Below are positions 23,222 through 31,506 of a stretch of DNA of 64,000 nucleotides, piece after piece. Each line of letters opens with the position of its first letter. The first letter of the stretch is position 1. The notes beneath the pieces are model-generated. The model saw nothing but the letters and a program-made list of their open reading frames with translations. It ran no database searches and was not told the origin of the DNA. This stretch comes from Flavobacterium haoranii (GTDB lineage Bacteria; Bacteroidota; Bacteroidia; Flavobacteriales; Flavobacteriaceae). The translations under genes and the position numbers were made by a program. The stretch covers positions 1-64,000 of the forward strand of contig QKBC01000010.1 in the NCBI GenBank assembly GCA_003246205.1, given 5' to 3'.

Positions 23222-25807
23222 CTAAAAGAATACTTTTTCAAGTTCGGAAGAGAAACTATTACTAACAGGTATTTTATCTCCTTTAATGGTTATTTCGGTT
23301 TTAGATTTGATTTCAATTTTATCAATTCGAACGATATAGGATCGATGTATTCTGATATATTCTAATGGATCGGGTGTAGTAGCAATAAAGTCGCCTATTT
23401 TACATCGAATAGTGTAAACTTTCTTTTCCGTTACAAGGTCAATGTAATTCCCGGCCGACTGTACATACAGGATTGTGTTTGTTTTTATTCGTATTTCTTT
23501 TCCTGATTCTTTAAAAACATAATACAATTCTTTTTTCTTTATTTTTTTGATAATAAGACGGATTAATTCTCTTATGATATCTTTATTATAGGACAAAACG
23601 TTAGTTTTAAAGAATAAATAAATAATAAGTCCAATTGAAATAATAATGGTTATAATAAACCAACTGTTTTTCCAAAAAGGAGGGCTGATATAGATTGGAA
23701 TTTTAAGATAATTTTTAGGACGCAACCGGTTGGGATTTGCCACAGCTACTTTAAAGGTATAATGACCGGGAGGTAATAAAGGAAAAATCACTTTTCTGTT
23801 GGTAGTATGATACCATTTTTTATCTAATCCTTCCAGAAAATAGTGATACGTTATTTCATTTCCTTTTTTAAAAGAAACATCAGAAAAGCCTATTTCTAAC
23901 CTACTTTCTTTATAAGAAAGAGATATTAATTTTTCTTGATCGGATTTTATATCATTAACTTTTATATAATCGATCTTTAAAAAATGAGGAATAGACTGAT
24001 CTTGTTGGTCAAAGATTTGTTTTGGTGTGTAGGCAAGCCCTTTTTTAGAAGCAATCCAAAGTGTATCATTAGTAATTTCAACATCATTTATGCCATCATT
24101 CAGCAGTCCGTTAGAACTTTTAAGCCCGGCAATTGAAAAATGGCCTTGTTCATTCAGAATGACTCTGTTTAATCCTGAATTGGTACACACCCATATAGTA
24201 TCTTTATTTTCAATATATATTTCATTGATAACATCACTTAAAAGACCGTCTTTTTTAGTTATAGAAAACACACTTTCATTATTCTTATTGTAAATCACAA
24301 CCCCTTGTCCTAAGGTTGCAAAATACAATTCGTTTCGGGATTCATTATAATCAATGTCATCTACTCTAAAAGAGAATAATTGGTTGAACTGTTTTAAACT
24401 AGAAACTTTATTTTTCTGATCCACAACATAAACACCTTCCGGTGTTCCTAAGAAAATTTCATTTTTAAAGAAACAGGCATCGTGAATCCTGAAAGGGAGT
24501 TCCTGAATTGTCTTAAGAGAATTTTTTTCATAAACTGAAAAACCTTTGATCTGGGAAAGAATGATTTTTTGGTCTTGTGGTTCCGACATTTTAGTTGTAT
24601 AAAACGGAAACTCAATCGGTGAAGAAAAATCTTTATTAATGAATAAGCTTTGAGCCGAAAAGAAATAGCTGTTCTTCGTTTTTTCATCAAATTCAACAAA
24701 AGCTTTTCGAGTATGAGTTGTATTGTACATTATTTGACAATGAGTATCAGGGTCAATCCTAAAGATTTTTCCGTTTGATGTACCGGCAAAGATTTTTCCT
24801 TTATCATCTTTTGTCAAAGAATTTACCGGAAAATTACTAAGCTCGCCTTTTAGTATTTTAATTTTAGGTTCTTTGCTATAGAACACACCTGAATGTAGCG
24901 TTGTAAACCAATAACCGCCTTCGTGGTCGATTAAAAAGTTAGTGATCGATTTGTTTTCAAGGAAAGATTCTGTAGTTCCTCTTTTTAAATCAACTATTTT
25001 AGCGCCTCCGAAAAGATAGCCGATAAAAAAACGATTCTCATCTATAGCTTTAATCGAAATAGGCTCAAATTCAGTTTTGATTTGTTTGATTAGCTTCATG
25101 TTTTGGTCAAATACAAAAACTGTAAAAGGACTTTTATAAATATAATATTTTGAATTTGGAAGAGAAACGACATCAATGTTGGAAAAAGAATCTTTGTTCT
25201 CAAAATAGACAGTGTTCTTATGAGATGCAATAGATTTTGTTTTATAAGAGAAAAATGTGCCATCATCTTTTTTCTCCAATACCGTAAATGTGTTTTCAGT
25301 ATCTGAAGGCTTAGTTATTTTTTCAGGTTTTTGAAGTATTTTACCGTTTTTAGATATAATTATCGGTCCGAGGGTTTGCTCGCATCCCAAGTGTAATGAA
25401 CCGTCTTTGGAGGTGTAAATATTTTTAATGTATTGGAGTGTAGTTAAGTTTTGCGTTAAGAGGTTGTTGAAAGGATAGGGAAAAAAACCTTGAAAATTTT
25501 CATGGAAATAAAACAAGTTGCAATCCAGAGTAGAACAATAAACTGTACCGTCGGTTTGAGGATGAAAATCCAGAATAACATTATTAAGTACTCCATCCTG
25601 AATTCCGAATGATTTAATTTCGTAACCATTATAATTGGCAATTCCTCTATCGGTAGCAAACCAGATAATCCCGTTTCTGTCTTGGTGAATATCATATACT
25701 TGTAAACTTGGCAGTCCTTCATTAAGTCCAAATTCTCTGTAAGTGTACTCTTGAGAAAACAAGAAAAAAGCCGTTAAAAAAAATAAGATAGTTAAATTTT
25801 TTTTCAT
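23222..25807 (-). CDS. Membrane-bound one-component regulator: sensor propeller, Y_Y_Y, TM and LytTR DNA-binding domains
   Basis: 861 residues. Domains in order: signal peptide (about 1-20); two-component-regulator-type beta-propeller repeats (about 25-620, e.g. GIIWFATDRGIANYNG, TIWVCTNSGLNRV, TLWIASKKGLAY); Y_Y_Y domain (about 635-705, ending LPPGHYTFKVAVANPNR); one transmembrane helix (about 715-735); LytTR domain (about 765-861, ILYVQSAGNYIDLVTEKK, IRIHRSYIVRIDKI, IPVSNSF). There is no kinase or receiver domain, so signal sensing outside and DNA binding inside are joined in one chain. It starts 4 nt after the DUF3810 gene stop, so likely one operon. The adjoining repeat array and secreted-protein gene are its likely target. 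Confidence 0.85.
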   Translation of the reverse strand: MKKNLTILFFLTAFFLFSQEYTYREFGLNEGLPSLQVYDIHQDRNGIIWFATDRGIANYNGYEIKSFGIQDGVLNNVILDFHPQTDGTVYCSTLDCNLFYFHENFQGFFPYPFNNLLTQNLTTLQYIKNIYTSKDGSLHLGCEQTLGPIIISKNGKILQKPEKITKPSDTENTFTVLEKKDDGTFFSYKTKSIASHKNTVYFENKDSFSNIDVVSLPNSKYYIYKSPFTVFVFDQNMKLIKQIKTEFEPISIKAIDENRFFIGYLFGGAKIVDLKRGTTESFLENKSITNFLIDHEGGYWFTTLHSGVFYSKEPKIKILKGELSNFPVNSLTKDDKGKIFAGTSNGKIFRIDPDTHCQIMYNTTHTRKAFVEFDEKTKNSYFFSAQSLFINKDFSSPIEFPFYTTKMSEPQDQKIILSQIKGFSVYEKNSLKTIQELPFRIHDACFFKNEIFLGTPEGVYVVDQKNKVSSLKQFNQLFSFRVDDIDYNESRNELYFATLGQGVVIYNKNNESVFSITKKDGLLSDVINEIYIENKDTIWVCTNSGLNRVILNEQGHFSIAGLKSSNGLLNDGINDVEITNDTLWIASKKGLAYTPKQIFDQQDQSIPHFLKIDYIKVNDIKSDQEKLISLSYKESRLEIGFSDVSFKKGNEITYHYFLEGLDKKWYHTTNRKVIFPLLPPGHYTFKVAVANPNRLRPKNYLKIPIYISPPFWKNSWFIITIIISIGLIIYLFFKTNVLSYNKDIIRELIRLIIKKIKKKELYYVFKESGKEIRIKTNTILYVQSAGNYIDLVTEKKVYTIRCKIGDFIATTPDPLEYIRIHRSYIVRIDKIEIKSKTEITIKGDKIPVSNSFSSELEKVFF

Positions 25808-25811
25808 AAAA

Positions 25812-26870
25812 TTACTCTGCTATACGATCATAATTGATCATTAATCCTACAAACTTGCTGTAACTGGCTATACCATCTTGTTGTTGGTTAGCTTTTAAAA
25901 AGTTGTCATAGAAGAATTCAAAAAAGGAATCAATAGGAGTGTGATAATGTTCCCAAAAGATTTCGTGCTCTTGGAAATTTTTAACAACCCCTTTGTTGAG
26001 TCGGTCAAAATACTTTTTCCCTTCTCCTTCTTTCATTCTTTCTAAATGATGTAGGCAATAGCGAGTAATAAAATTATAAGCTGAATATTGAAAATATAGA
26101 TCTTTATTTCGACTGGCTGTAATAAAACCAATGAAGTTGCATTCACTTTCACTGCCGATACCGGTTTGATGAGCCATTTCGTGACAAACCGTAAGTGGCG
26201 TTGAAAATTTAGGTTTTAATGTATTGACCTGAGCTTCATTCGTGAACGGATTCAGATAACCGCCAAATCCCATGTAGCTTAGAGGCAAACGTAAAAGCGA
26301 AGCTTTTATACTTTTATTCTGATAGTGAAAGTCACTAAGTTCAGGAGGCAATTGGTCATAGCCTTGTTGGGCCAAATTAAATATCTTCTCTTCGGAATAA
26401 GGAACCACAACAGCGATAGTGTCATTTCCGGTAAGTTGGAGTTGTAAGGCATTTGTCTTAGCTACCATTTTTTCGGTAAAAGCAGCTAAATCTTCACCGG
26501 TATATTCTTTTTCGAGCTGAAGTTTTTGTGCAATCGGAATTCGGTAATAATTCATGCCCCAAAACAGATGAAAACAAAAATAGAAAATAGAAATCCAACT
26601 CAAAAGGGTCAATCCGTTGTTTTTCCAATTCTTAAAAAATCCTTTTCGATTACACCATATCCAACGAAGTAAACCAACGATCAAAAGAATGTAAATAATA
26701 TCTCCGACCGAGAACGGAATGCTCCCTAACAATTTTCTGCTGAACCAAGCAATTTTAGGATATAAGCCTTTACTGTATCCATTTTCAATAAAATGAGGAA
26801 ACAGCCCCAGTGTTTTAACCAGAACGATTTGGAAAATGAGGAAAACAGGAAGGATACGTTTTCGGTTCAA
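25812..26870 (-). CDS. DUF3810 membrane protein with HEMAH metal motif
   Basis: 352 residues. Three N-terminal hydrophobic helices (about 8-25, 55-72, 85-105), then a large soluble part with VCHEMAHQTGIG (about 233-244), an HEXXH zinc-protease-like motif, followed by ESECNFIGF, where Glu could be the third ligand. This is the DUF3810 layout. A membrane metalloprotease activity is plausible but unproven. It is upstream of and probably co-transcribed with the LytTR regulator (4-nt gap). Confidence 0.8.
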   Translation of the reverse strand: MNRKRILPVFLIFQIVLVKTLGLFPHFIENGYSKGLYPKIAWFSRKLLGSIPFSVGDIIYILLIVGLLRWIWCNRKGFFKNWKNNGLTLLSWISIFYFCFHLFWGMNYYRIPIAQKLQLEKEYTGEDLAAFTEKMVAKTNALQLQLTGNDTIAVVVPYSEEKIFNLAQQGYDQLPPELSDFHYQNKSIKASLLRLPLSYMGFGGYLNPFTNEAQVNTLKPKFSTPLTVCHEMAHQTGIGSESECNFIGFITASRNKDLYFQYSAYNFITRYCLHHLERMKEGEGKKYFDRLNKGVVKNFQEHEIFWEHYHTPIDSFFEFFYDNFLKANQQQDGIASYSKFVGLMINYDRIAE

Positions 26871-26925
26871 GGCTTTTTTTCAGTAAATATAAACAGAATT
26901 TTAGTATCTAAGGAAATATACTTTG

Positions 26926-26933
26926 TAACTTTG
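26926..26933 (+). promoter_or_regulatory. -7 promoter element for pepD
   Basis: TAACTTTG matches TAnnTTTG and lies 28 nt upstream of the pepD start. Confidence 0.55.
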
Positions 26934-26960
26934 CAGCGTTAAAACAACAAACTAAATAGA

Positions 26961-28424
26961 ATGAGTCAAGAAGTTAGAAATTTAGAGCCTAAAGCGCTTT
27001 GGAATAAATTTGCCGATCTGAATGCTGTACCGCGTCCGTCGAAAAAAGAAGAGCGAGTAATTGCGTTTATGATGGATTTCGGTCAGAAATTAGGTTTAGA
27101 GACCTTAAAAGATGAGGTGGGCAATGTAATCATCAAAAAGCCGGCAACAGCCGGAATGGAAAACCGTAAAACCATTATCATGCAGTCGCATTTGGATATG
27201 GTGCATCAAAAAAATAACGATACGGTTTTTGATTTCGATACACAAGGGATTGAAATGTATGTTGACGGCGACTGGGTTCGTGCCAAAGGAACTACTTTAG
27301 GAGCAGATAACGGTTTAGGGGTAGCTACTATTATGGCGATCTTAGAAAGTACAGATATTCCGCATCCTGCCATTGAAGCTTTATTCACTATTGATGAAGA
27401 AACCGGAATGACCGGAGCGATGGGTTTAAAAGGGGGTTTGTTAGAAGGACAGATCCTGTTGAATTTAGATACCGAAGAAGATGATGAAATAGATATAGGA
27501 TGTGCCGGTGGGGTAGATGTTACAGCTGTTGCCGAATATGATGAGGAAGATGCGCCGGAAGATTCAGTAGGCTACAGAATTACGGTAAAAGGTTTAAACG
27601 GTGGACATTCGGGAATGCAAATACATGAAGGTTTAGGTAATGCCAATAAAATTATGAACCGTTTGTTGTATAACGGTTATGAAGATTTCGGTTTACAAAT
27701 TGCAACGATTAACGGTGGAAGTTTACGCAATGCGATTCCGCGTGAAAGTGTGGCGGAAGTGGTAATTGCTGAAATGTATGACGAAGCTTTTGAATTTGAC
27801 ATGCAGGAAATCGTAAACGAAATTAAAGCTGAGTTCAAAACAACTGAACCTAATTTACAGGTAATCATTGAAAAATTAGACCAAGTTCCGGCTAAAGTGC
27901 TGCCTTCTATGGCGCAGTTTTATCTGGTTCGTTCGTTATATACAGCGCATAACGGCGTGTATCGCATGAGTGCTGATTTTGATGATTTGGTAGAAACGTC
28001 TAATAATATTGCGAAAGTAACCGTAGGCAGCGGAAATTTAAAAATCGAATGTTTAACACGTTCTTCTGTGGAAAGTTCGAAGTTTGATCTAGCCAATGCC
28101 TTGCGTTCGGCGTTTGAATTAATGGGTTGCGAAGTAACGTTTTCCGGAAGTTATCCGGGTTGGACACCCAATCCGAAATCGGAAATTTTAGACATACTGA
28201 CTTCTCTTTACGAGAAACAAAACGGAACGCAGCCTAGTGTTGTGGCGTGCCATGCCGGATTAGAATGTGGTATTTTAGGACAAAACTACCCGGGAATGGA
28301 TATGATCTCTTTCGGACCGACGATTAAAGGTGCTCACAGCCCGGAAGAAAGAGCAAGCATTTCCTCTACTCAAAAGTACTGGAAGTTTGTATTGGACATT
28401 TTAAAGAATATTCCGAGTAAGTAA
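26961..28424 (+). CDS. pepD: Aminoacyl-histidine dipeptidase (M20 family peptidase D)
   Basis: 487 residues. Zinc and catalytic motifs of M20 peptidases are visible: SHLDMVHQKN (about 76-85), TLGADNGLGVA (about 112-122), FTIDEETGMTGA with the catalytic base Glu (about 145-156), NLDTEED, and HAGLECGIL near the C-terminus. It cleaves Xaa-His and other dipeptides in the cytoplasm. Stand-alone gene with promoter and terminator. Codon use looks like that of the hydrogenase and housekeeping genes. Confidence 0.92.
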   Translation: MSQEVRNLEPKALWNKFADLNAVPRPSKKEERVIAFMMDFGQKLGLETLKDEVGNVIIKKPATAGMENRKTIIMQSHLDMVHQKNNDTVFDFDTQGIEMYVDGDWVRAKGTTLGADNGLGVATIMAILESTDIPHPAIEALFTIDEETGMTGAMGLKGGLLEGQILLNLDTEEDDEIDIGCAGGVDVTAVAEYDEEDAPEDSVGYRITVKGLNGGHSGMQIHEGLGNANKIMNRLLYNGYEDFGLQIATINGGSLRNAIPRESVAEVVIAEMYDEAFEFDMQEIVNEIKAEFKTTEPNLQVIIEKLDQVPAKVLPSMAQFYLVRSLYTAHNGVYRMSADFDDLVETSNNIAKVTVGSGNLKIECLTRSSVESSKFDLANALRSAFELMGCEVTFSGSYPGWTPNPKSEILDILTSLYEKQNGTQPSVVACHAGLECGILGQNYPGMDMISFGPTIKGAHSPEERASISSTQKYWKFVLDILKNIPSK

Positions 28425-28443
28425 TTAGGAATTAGGAGATAGT

Positions 28444-28475
28444 AAAACTCCCAAGTGTAGCTTGGGAGTTTTTTA
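28444..28475. terminator. Intrinsic terminator between pepD and the AT-rich pair
   Basis: AAAACTCCCAAG and CTTGGGAGTTTT pair perfectly around a five-base loop, with T-run after. It also marks the left edge of the AT-rich segment. Confidence 0.9.
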
Positions 28476-29750
28476 TTGATTTAAATTATTATTCCTTATA
28501 TTATTAAGAATTGCATTTCTTGAAATAGATAATATAAAAAGTAATATTAAAGAAATTATACTAATTTGAAGGTTGTTAACTTTTAAGTATTTAAATATTA
28601 GCCCAATAATAGCAATATTAAAAATACCTAATATCCAAAAATAGGATTCACAAATTAATTCTAAATGTTTTATTCTTTTAATGATTCTATGTTTAATATT
28701 TGAGAAAGGTTCTAATTCAGTTGGATATTTTTTGAAAAAATTATTGTTTTTTAGTGTTTTAAAATCTTGTTTAGATATAACTTTTATATAAGATAAATCG
28801 TTAAAATTAATTTTAAGAAGTAACACCATGTAAATATTTGTTATTAAAATGATAAATACAAGAATAATTAAAAATGATTGTGTTTCTTTAATTTTTTCAA
28901 TAGCAAATAGAGTTGTTGCAATTACAATCGGTAAGCCAATTATTTTTTGAGTTAAGTTGTTTAAAATATCTGATACTTCTTTAAAATATTTTGATTTATA
29001 TTCATCATATTCTTTTCTAATTTTATCAATTGATAGATTATTTAAATAAATTTCAAAATTAATTTTTGCATTATTGGTAATTTCATTTAAATCTTTGAAA
29101 ATATTAAAAATTCTATTATCAGATTCATATCTACTAGCATGTTCAATTAATGATCCTTTTAAGAATTTTGGTAAATGATCATTTTTTTCTAAAAAGCAAT
29201 TTTTAAAACTCTCTAATGAATTGTTAAGATTTATTAGTTCATTAAAGTGAAAAATGTTATTGTAAAATTTGACTATTAATCTACCTTTATCACTTAAACT
29301 CGTAAAAATTATTTTTCTAGAAATATCATTAAAATAATCTACAAAATGAAATGCTTCATCTGTATCAACTTCTTGTTCCTTTAAGAATTTTATAAAAGAG
29401 ACAAAACTAATTGCATTTGAAAAGAAATAATTATCTGTTTTTTTTTCAAAATTTATATATGTTTTACCTGTTATATATGAATATGGTAAACCATTCATAT
29501 TTAAAATTAAAATGTTATTATTTTCTACAATATTTAATTTTAAATATGAACTAAAGTCTTTATAGATTTTTACAGGAAAATTATCAATCTCAACACTTAA
29601 TATTTCATTTCTTATATTTTCATATTCAATATTCAAACCTTTAAGTTGATTTTCAATATTTTCTGAAAATTTAAAATCAGCTTTATTAAGTGTTATATCG
29701 AATTCAGATTCTTGAAAAATTTGAAAAATTTTTGCGTGTATTTCTAACAT
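28473..29750 (-). CDS. Unrecognised four-helix membrane protein coupled to a YejK-like protein
   Basis: 425 residues, not recognised. The N-terminal 265 residues are soluble, rich in Asn, Ile, Lys and Phe, with a possible coiled stretch (IDKIRKEYDEYKSKYFKEV, about 245-263). Four hydrophobic helices follow in two pairs (about 273-290 and 295-315; about 370-390 and 395-412), ending in an Asn-rich tail. The start codon overlaps the stop of the YejK-like gene by one base (TAATG), so the two are made together. Base composition is far more AT-rich than the flanking genes, suggesting transfer. A membrane-effector role partnered with a DNA-binding protein is only an inference. Confidence 0.6.
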   Translation of the reverse strand: MLEIHAKIFQIFQESEFDITLNKADFKFSENIENQLKGLNIEYENIRNEILSVEIDNFPVKIYKDFSSYLKLNIVENNNILILNMNGLPYSYITGKTYINFEKKTDNYFFSNAISFVSFIKFLKEQEVDTDEAFHFVDYFNDISRKIIFTSLSDKGRLIVKFYNNIFHFNELINLNNSLESFKNCFLEKNDHLPKFLKGSLIEHASRYESDNRIFNIFKDLNEITNNAKINFEIYLNNLSIDKIRKEYDEYKSKYFKEVSDILNNLTQKIIGLPIVIATTLFAIEKIKETQSFLIILVFIILITNIYMVLLLKINFNDLSYIKVISKQDFKTLKNNNFFKKYPTELEPFSNIKHRIIKRIKHLELICESYFWILGIFNIAIIGLIFKYLKVNNLQISIISLILLFILSISRNAILNNIRNNNLNQ

Positions 29751-30763
29751 TAGTCATTGCCGATTTCGTTTCTTAAAGCATTTGCAAAACTTTGAGATTC
29801 TATTATTACAAGGTTTGGATTATCATCTGATAACCTTACTTTTTCATTTAAAACACCTCTAGAAAATTTTAAATTTATACCATCTCTATTAACTTCAAGT
29901 TTAATGAATTTTTTTAATTGCCTTTTGTTAAATCTAAATTCAGTATCAATTGATATATCATTTTCATTGGCAAAATTAGAAATAGTATCTTGATTTTGAT
30001 AAAAATGATTACTTAAATCTCTTATATTAATTGTGTCAGTAGGACTGCTACTTACGTAATTATAGACTAAGTTTCTAAATGTTTCAATTTCATATTGAAT
30101 ATTTGTTTGAGGGTCTATTGGGGGCTCTATTTGTGTTATTATATTATATAGTGATTTGGTATAATCGCTACTAGATTCAAGCTGTTCAATAGAAATCCAG
30201 TTTTTAAAATATTCAGAAACTTCTTGTTGTCTTAATTGTGTAAATGAAAGATAATTGATTTCATTTTTATCAATTCTGTTTTCATTTATACGACAAGCCA
30301 TTGCTAAATTTTTAGTATCTACATATTCAACTGTTTGAATTGAAAATGAGTTTTCTGTTTTACTTAATATTTTACCTTCCACATCGCGAATTAAAAAAAC
30401 TGCAATAAAATTATAACCATTATCATTATATTCTGAAAAAACAAAATATCCACCAGTTGCAAAAGTTATTGGTTCGATTAAACTAACTAAATTTCCAATT
30501 ACAAGTCTTGTGAAATTTATAAAATCAATTTCTGTCCTTTGGCTATTTCTGTATTCAGAAAATTTTTCAGGAAAATATTTGCCTTCAGTTTCATCAAAAA
30601 CAGCGTATAGTATTCTGTCACTTTTATAGCTATCAGAAAGAGCTGTCAATAACGCAGTTGTTTCTGGATTATTTGGTATTAATTCTTCTGAAAGTATTAG
30701 TTCAGTTTGATTACTTTCACTTTCTTTAATTAATTCGTGAATAATAACTTTACTTAGTGTCAT
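29750..30763 (-). CDS. YejK/NdpA-like nucleoid-associated protein (37-kDa NA37 family)
   Basis: 337 residues, the family's usual length. It is collinear with E. coli YejK: VIIHELIKESE at the start, DFINFTRLVIGNL and ATGGYFVFSEYN in the middle (about 80-115), DTKNLAMACRIN, INYLSFTQLRQQEVSEYF (about 170-187), and a C-terminal FNKRQLKKFIKLEVNRDG with GINLKFSRGVL. E. coli YejK is a nucleoid-bound protein reported to interact with topoisomerase IV. Here the gene is AT-rich and coupled to a membrane-protein gene rather than stand-alone. A defence or plasmid-type module is a speculation based on that context. Confidence 0.78.
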   Translation of the reverse strand: MTLSKVIIHELIKESESNQTELILSEELIPNNPETTALLTALSDSYKSDRILYAVFDETEGKYFPEKFSEYRNSQRTEIDFINFTRLVIGNLVSLIEPITFATGGYFVFSEYNDNGYNFIAVFLIRDVEGKILSKTENSFSIQTVEYVDTKNLAMACRINENRIDKNEINYLSFTQLRQQEVSEYFKNWISIEQLESSSDYTKSLYNIITQIEPPIDPQTNIQYEIETFRNLVYNYVSSSPTDTINIRDLSNHFYQNQDTISNFANENDISIDTEFRFNKRQLKKFIKLEVNRDGINLKFSRGVLNEKVRLSDDNPNLVIIESQSFANALRNEIGND

Positions 30764-30888
30764 TTGGATTGTAGTTGTTTTATGTTAAAATGTAATAACA
30801 TTCTTTGTAAAAATATAAAAAAATACTTCATTTTAAATAAAAAGAACTTTTATCGTAACTATTTTAGTTAAACGTGTAAATAATAAGC

Positions 30889-31460
30889 TTATTTCAGGTT
30901 CTTCTCCAAATGCCCTTTTTGATACTCCGTAGGGTTTTGGTTGTATTGCTTTTTAAACACTTTGGTAAAATAGCTTTCATCGGTAAAGCCAAACTCGTGC
31001 GCAATTTCCGAGAACGTAATGTCTTCTCGTTGTACTTTTTCCACAATCAACTGCATGTGGCATTGATTCGTATATTTTTTTAACGCGGTATTCATTTCCT
31101 TTTTAAAAAAACGCGTCAGTTGGTTGGTGCTGAGGTTAAATTTATGCGCCATGTAGTCCACTTTGAGCATTTCGGGATGCCTGATGTTCTTGTGAATATG
31201 CGTCACAATACCGTTGATGTTTTTCTTTAATCGGGTGTTTTTTTGCGTGTGTGGATTAGGCGTGTTGCGCTCAATAATGGAAACCAAATTGAGTACCGGA
31301 TAATAAAAACTGGGTTCGTTTTTGTGGCTTGCAAACACAGTTTTGCGAACCAAATGCAATCGTATTTGAGAACAAACGGTTTTAGAACGAAAAGACTGAT
31401 AGGTTTGTGCGTATTGGAAATATGGTGTTTCAGAAGGTGTTTCGGCAGCAGATAGAGAAA
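30889..31460 (-). pseudogene. Truncated AraC-family regulator (N-terminus lost)
   Basis: The frame encodes an intact C-terminal AraC DNA-binding domain: KVDYMAHKFNLSTNQLTRFF (first helix-turn-helix) and FSEIAHEFGFTDESYFTKVF, QNPTEY (second). Upstream it stays open to 31460 (FSLSAAETPSETPYFQYAQ) but meets a TGA exactly where a 46-bp direct repeat begins and has no ATG; the only possible start is a TTG at 31359. Base composition is more GC-rich than the neighbouring AT-rich pair. Most likely a remnant left by the event that placed the repeat copy here; a short expressed DNA-binding fragment cannot be excluded. Confidence 0.7.
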
Positions 31461-31506
31461 ATCAATTAGAACATAAAAAAATCCCTCGAAAGAGGGATTT
31501 TTTGTT
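31461..31506. repeat. Direct repeat copy 1 (contains terminator)
   Basis: 46 bp identical to 33229-33275 except for one A in a homopolymer. It contains the hairpin AATCCCTC-GAAA-GAGGGATT followed by a T-run (31475-31503), ending the leftward delta-60 gene. Its left edge coincides with the break in the AraC gene. Confidence 0.85.

Noticed and set aside
23222..25807. Hybrid two-component histidine kinase
   Set aside because: The propeller and Y_Y_Y domains suggest it, but no H-box, ATPase or receiver domain is found; the C-terminus is a LytTR domain.
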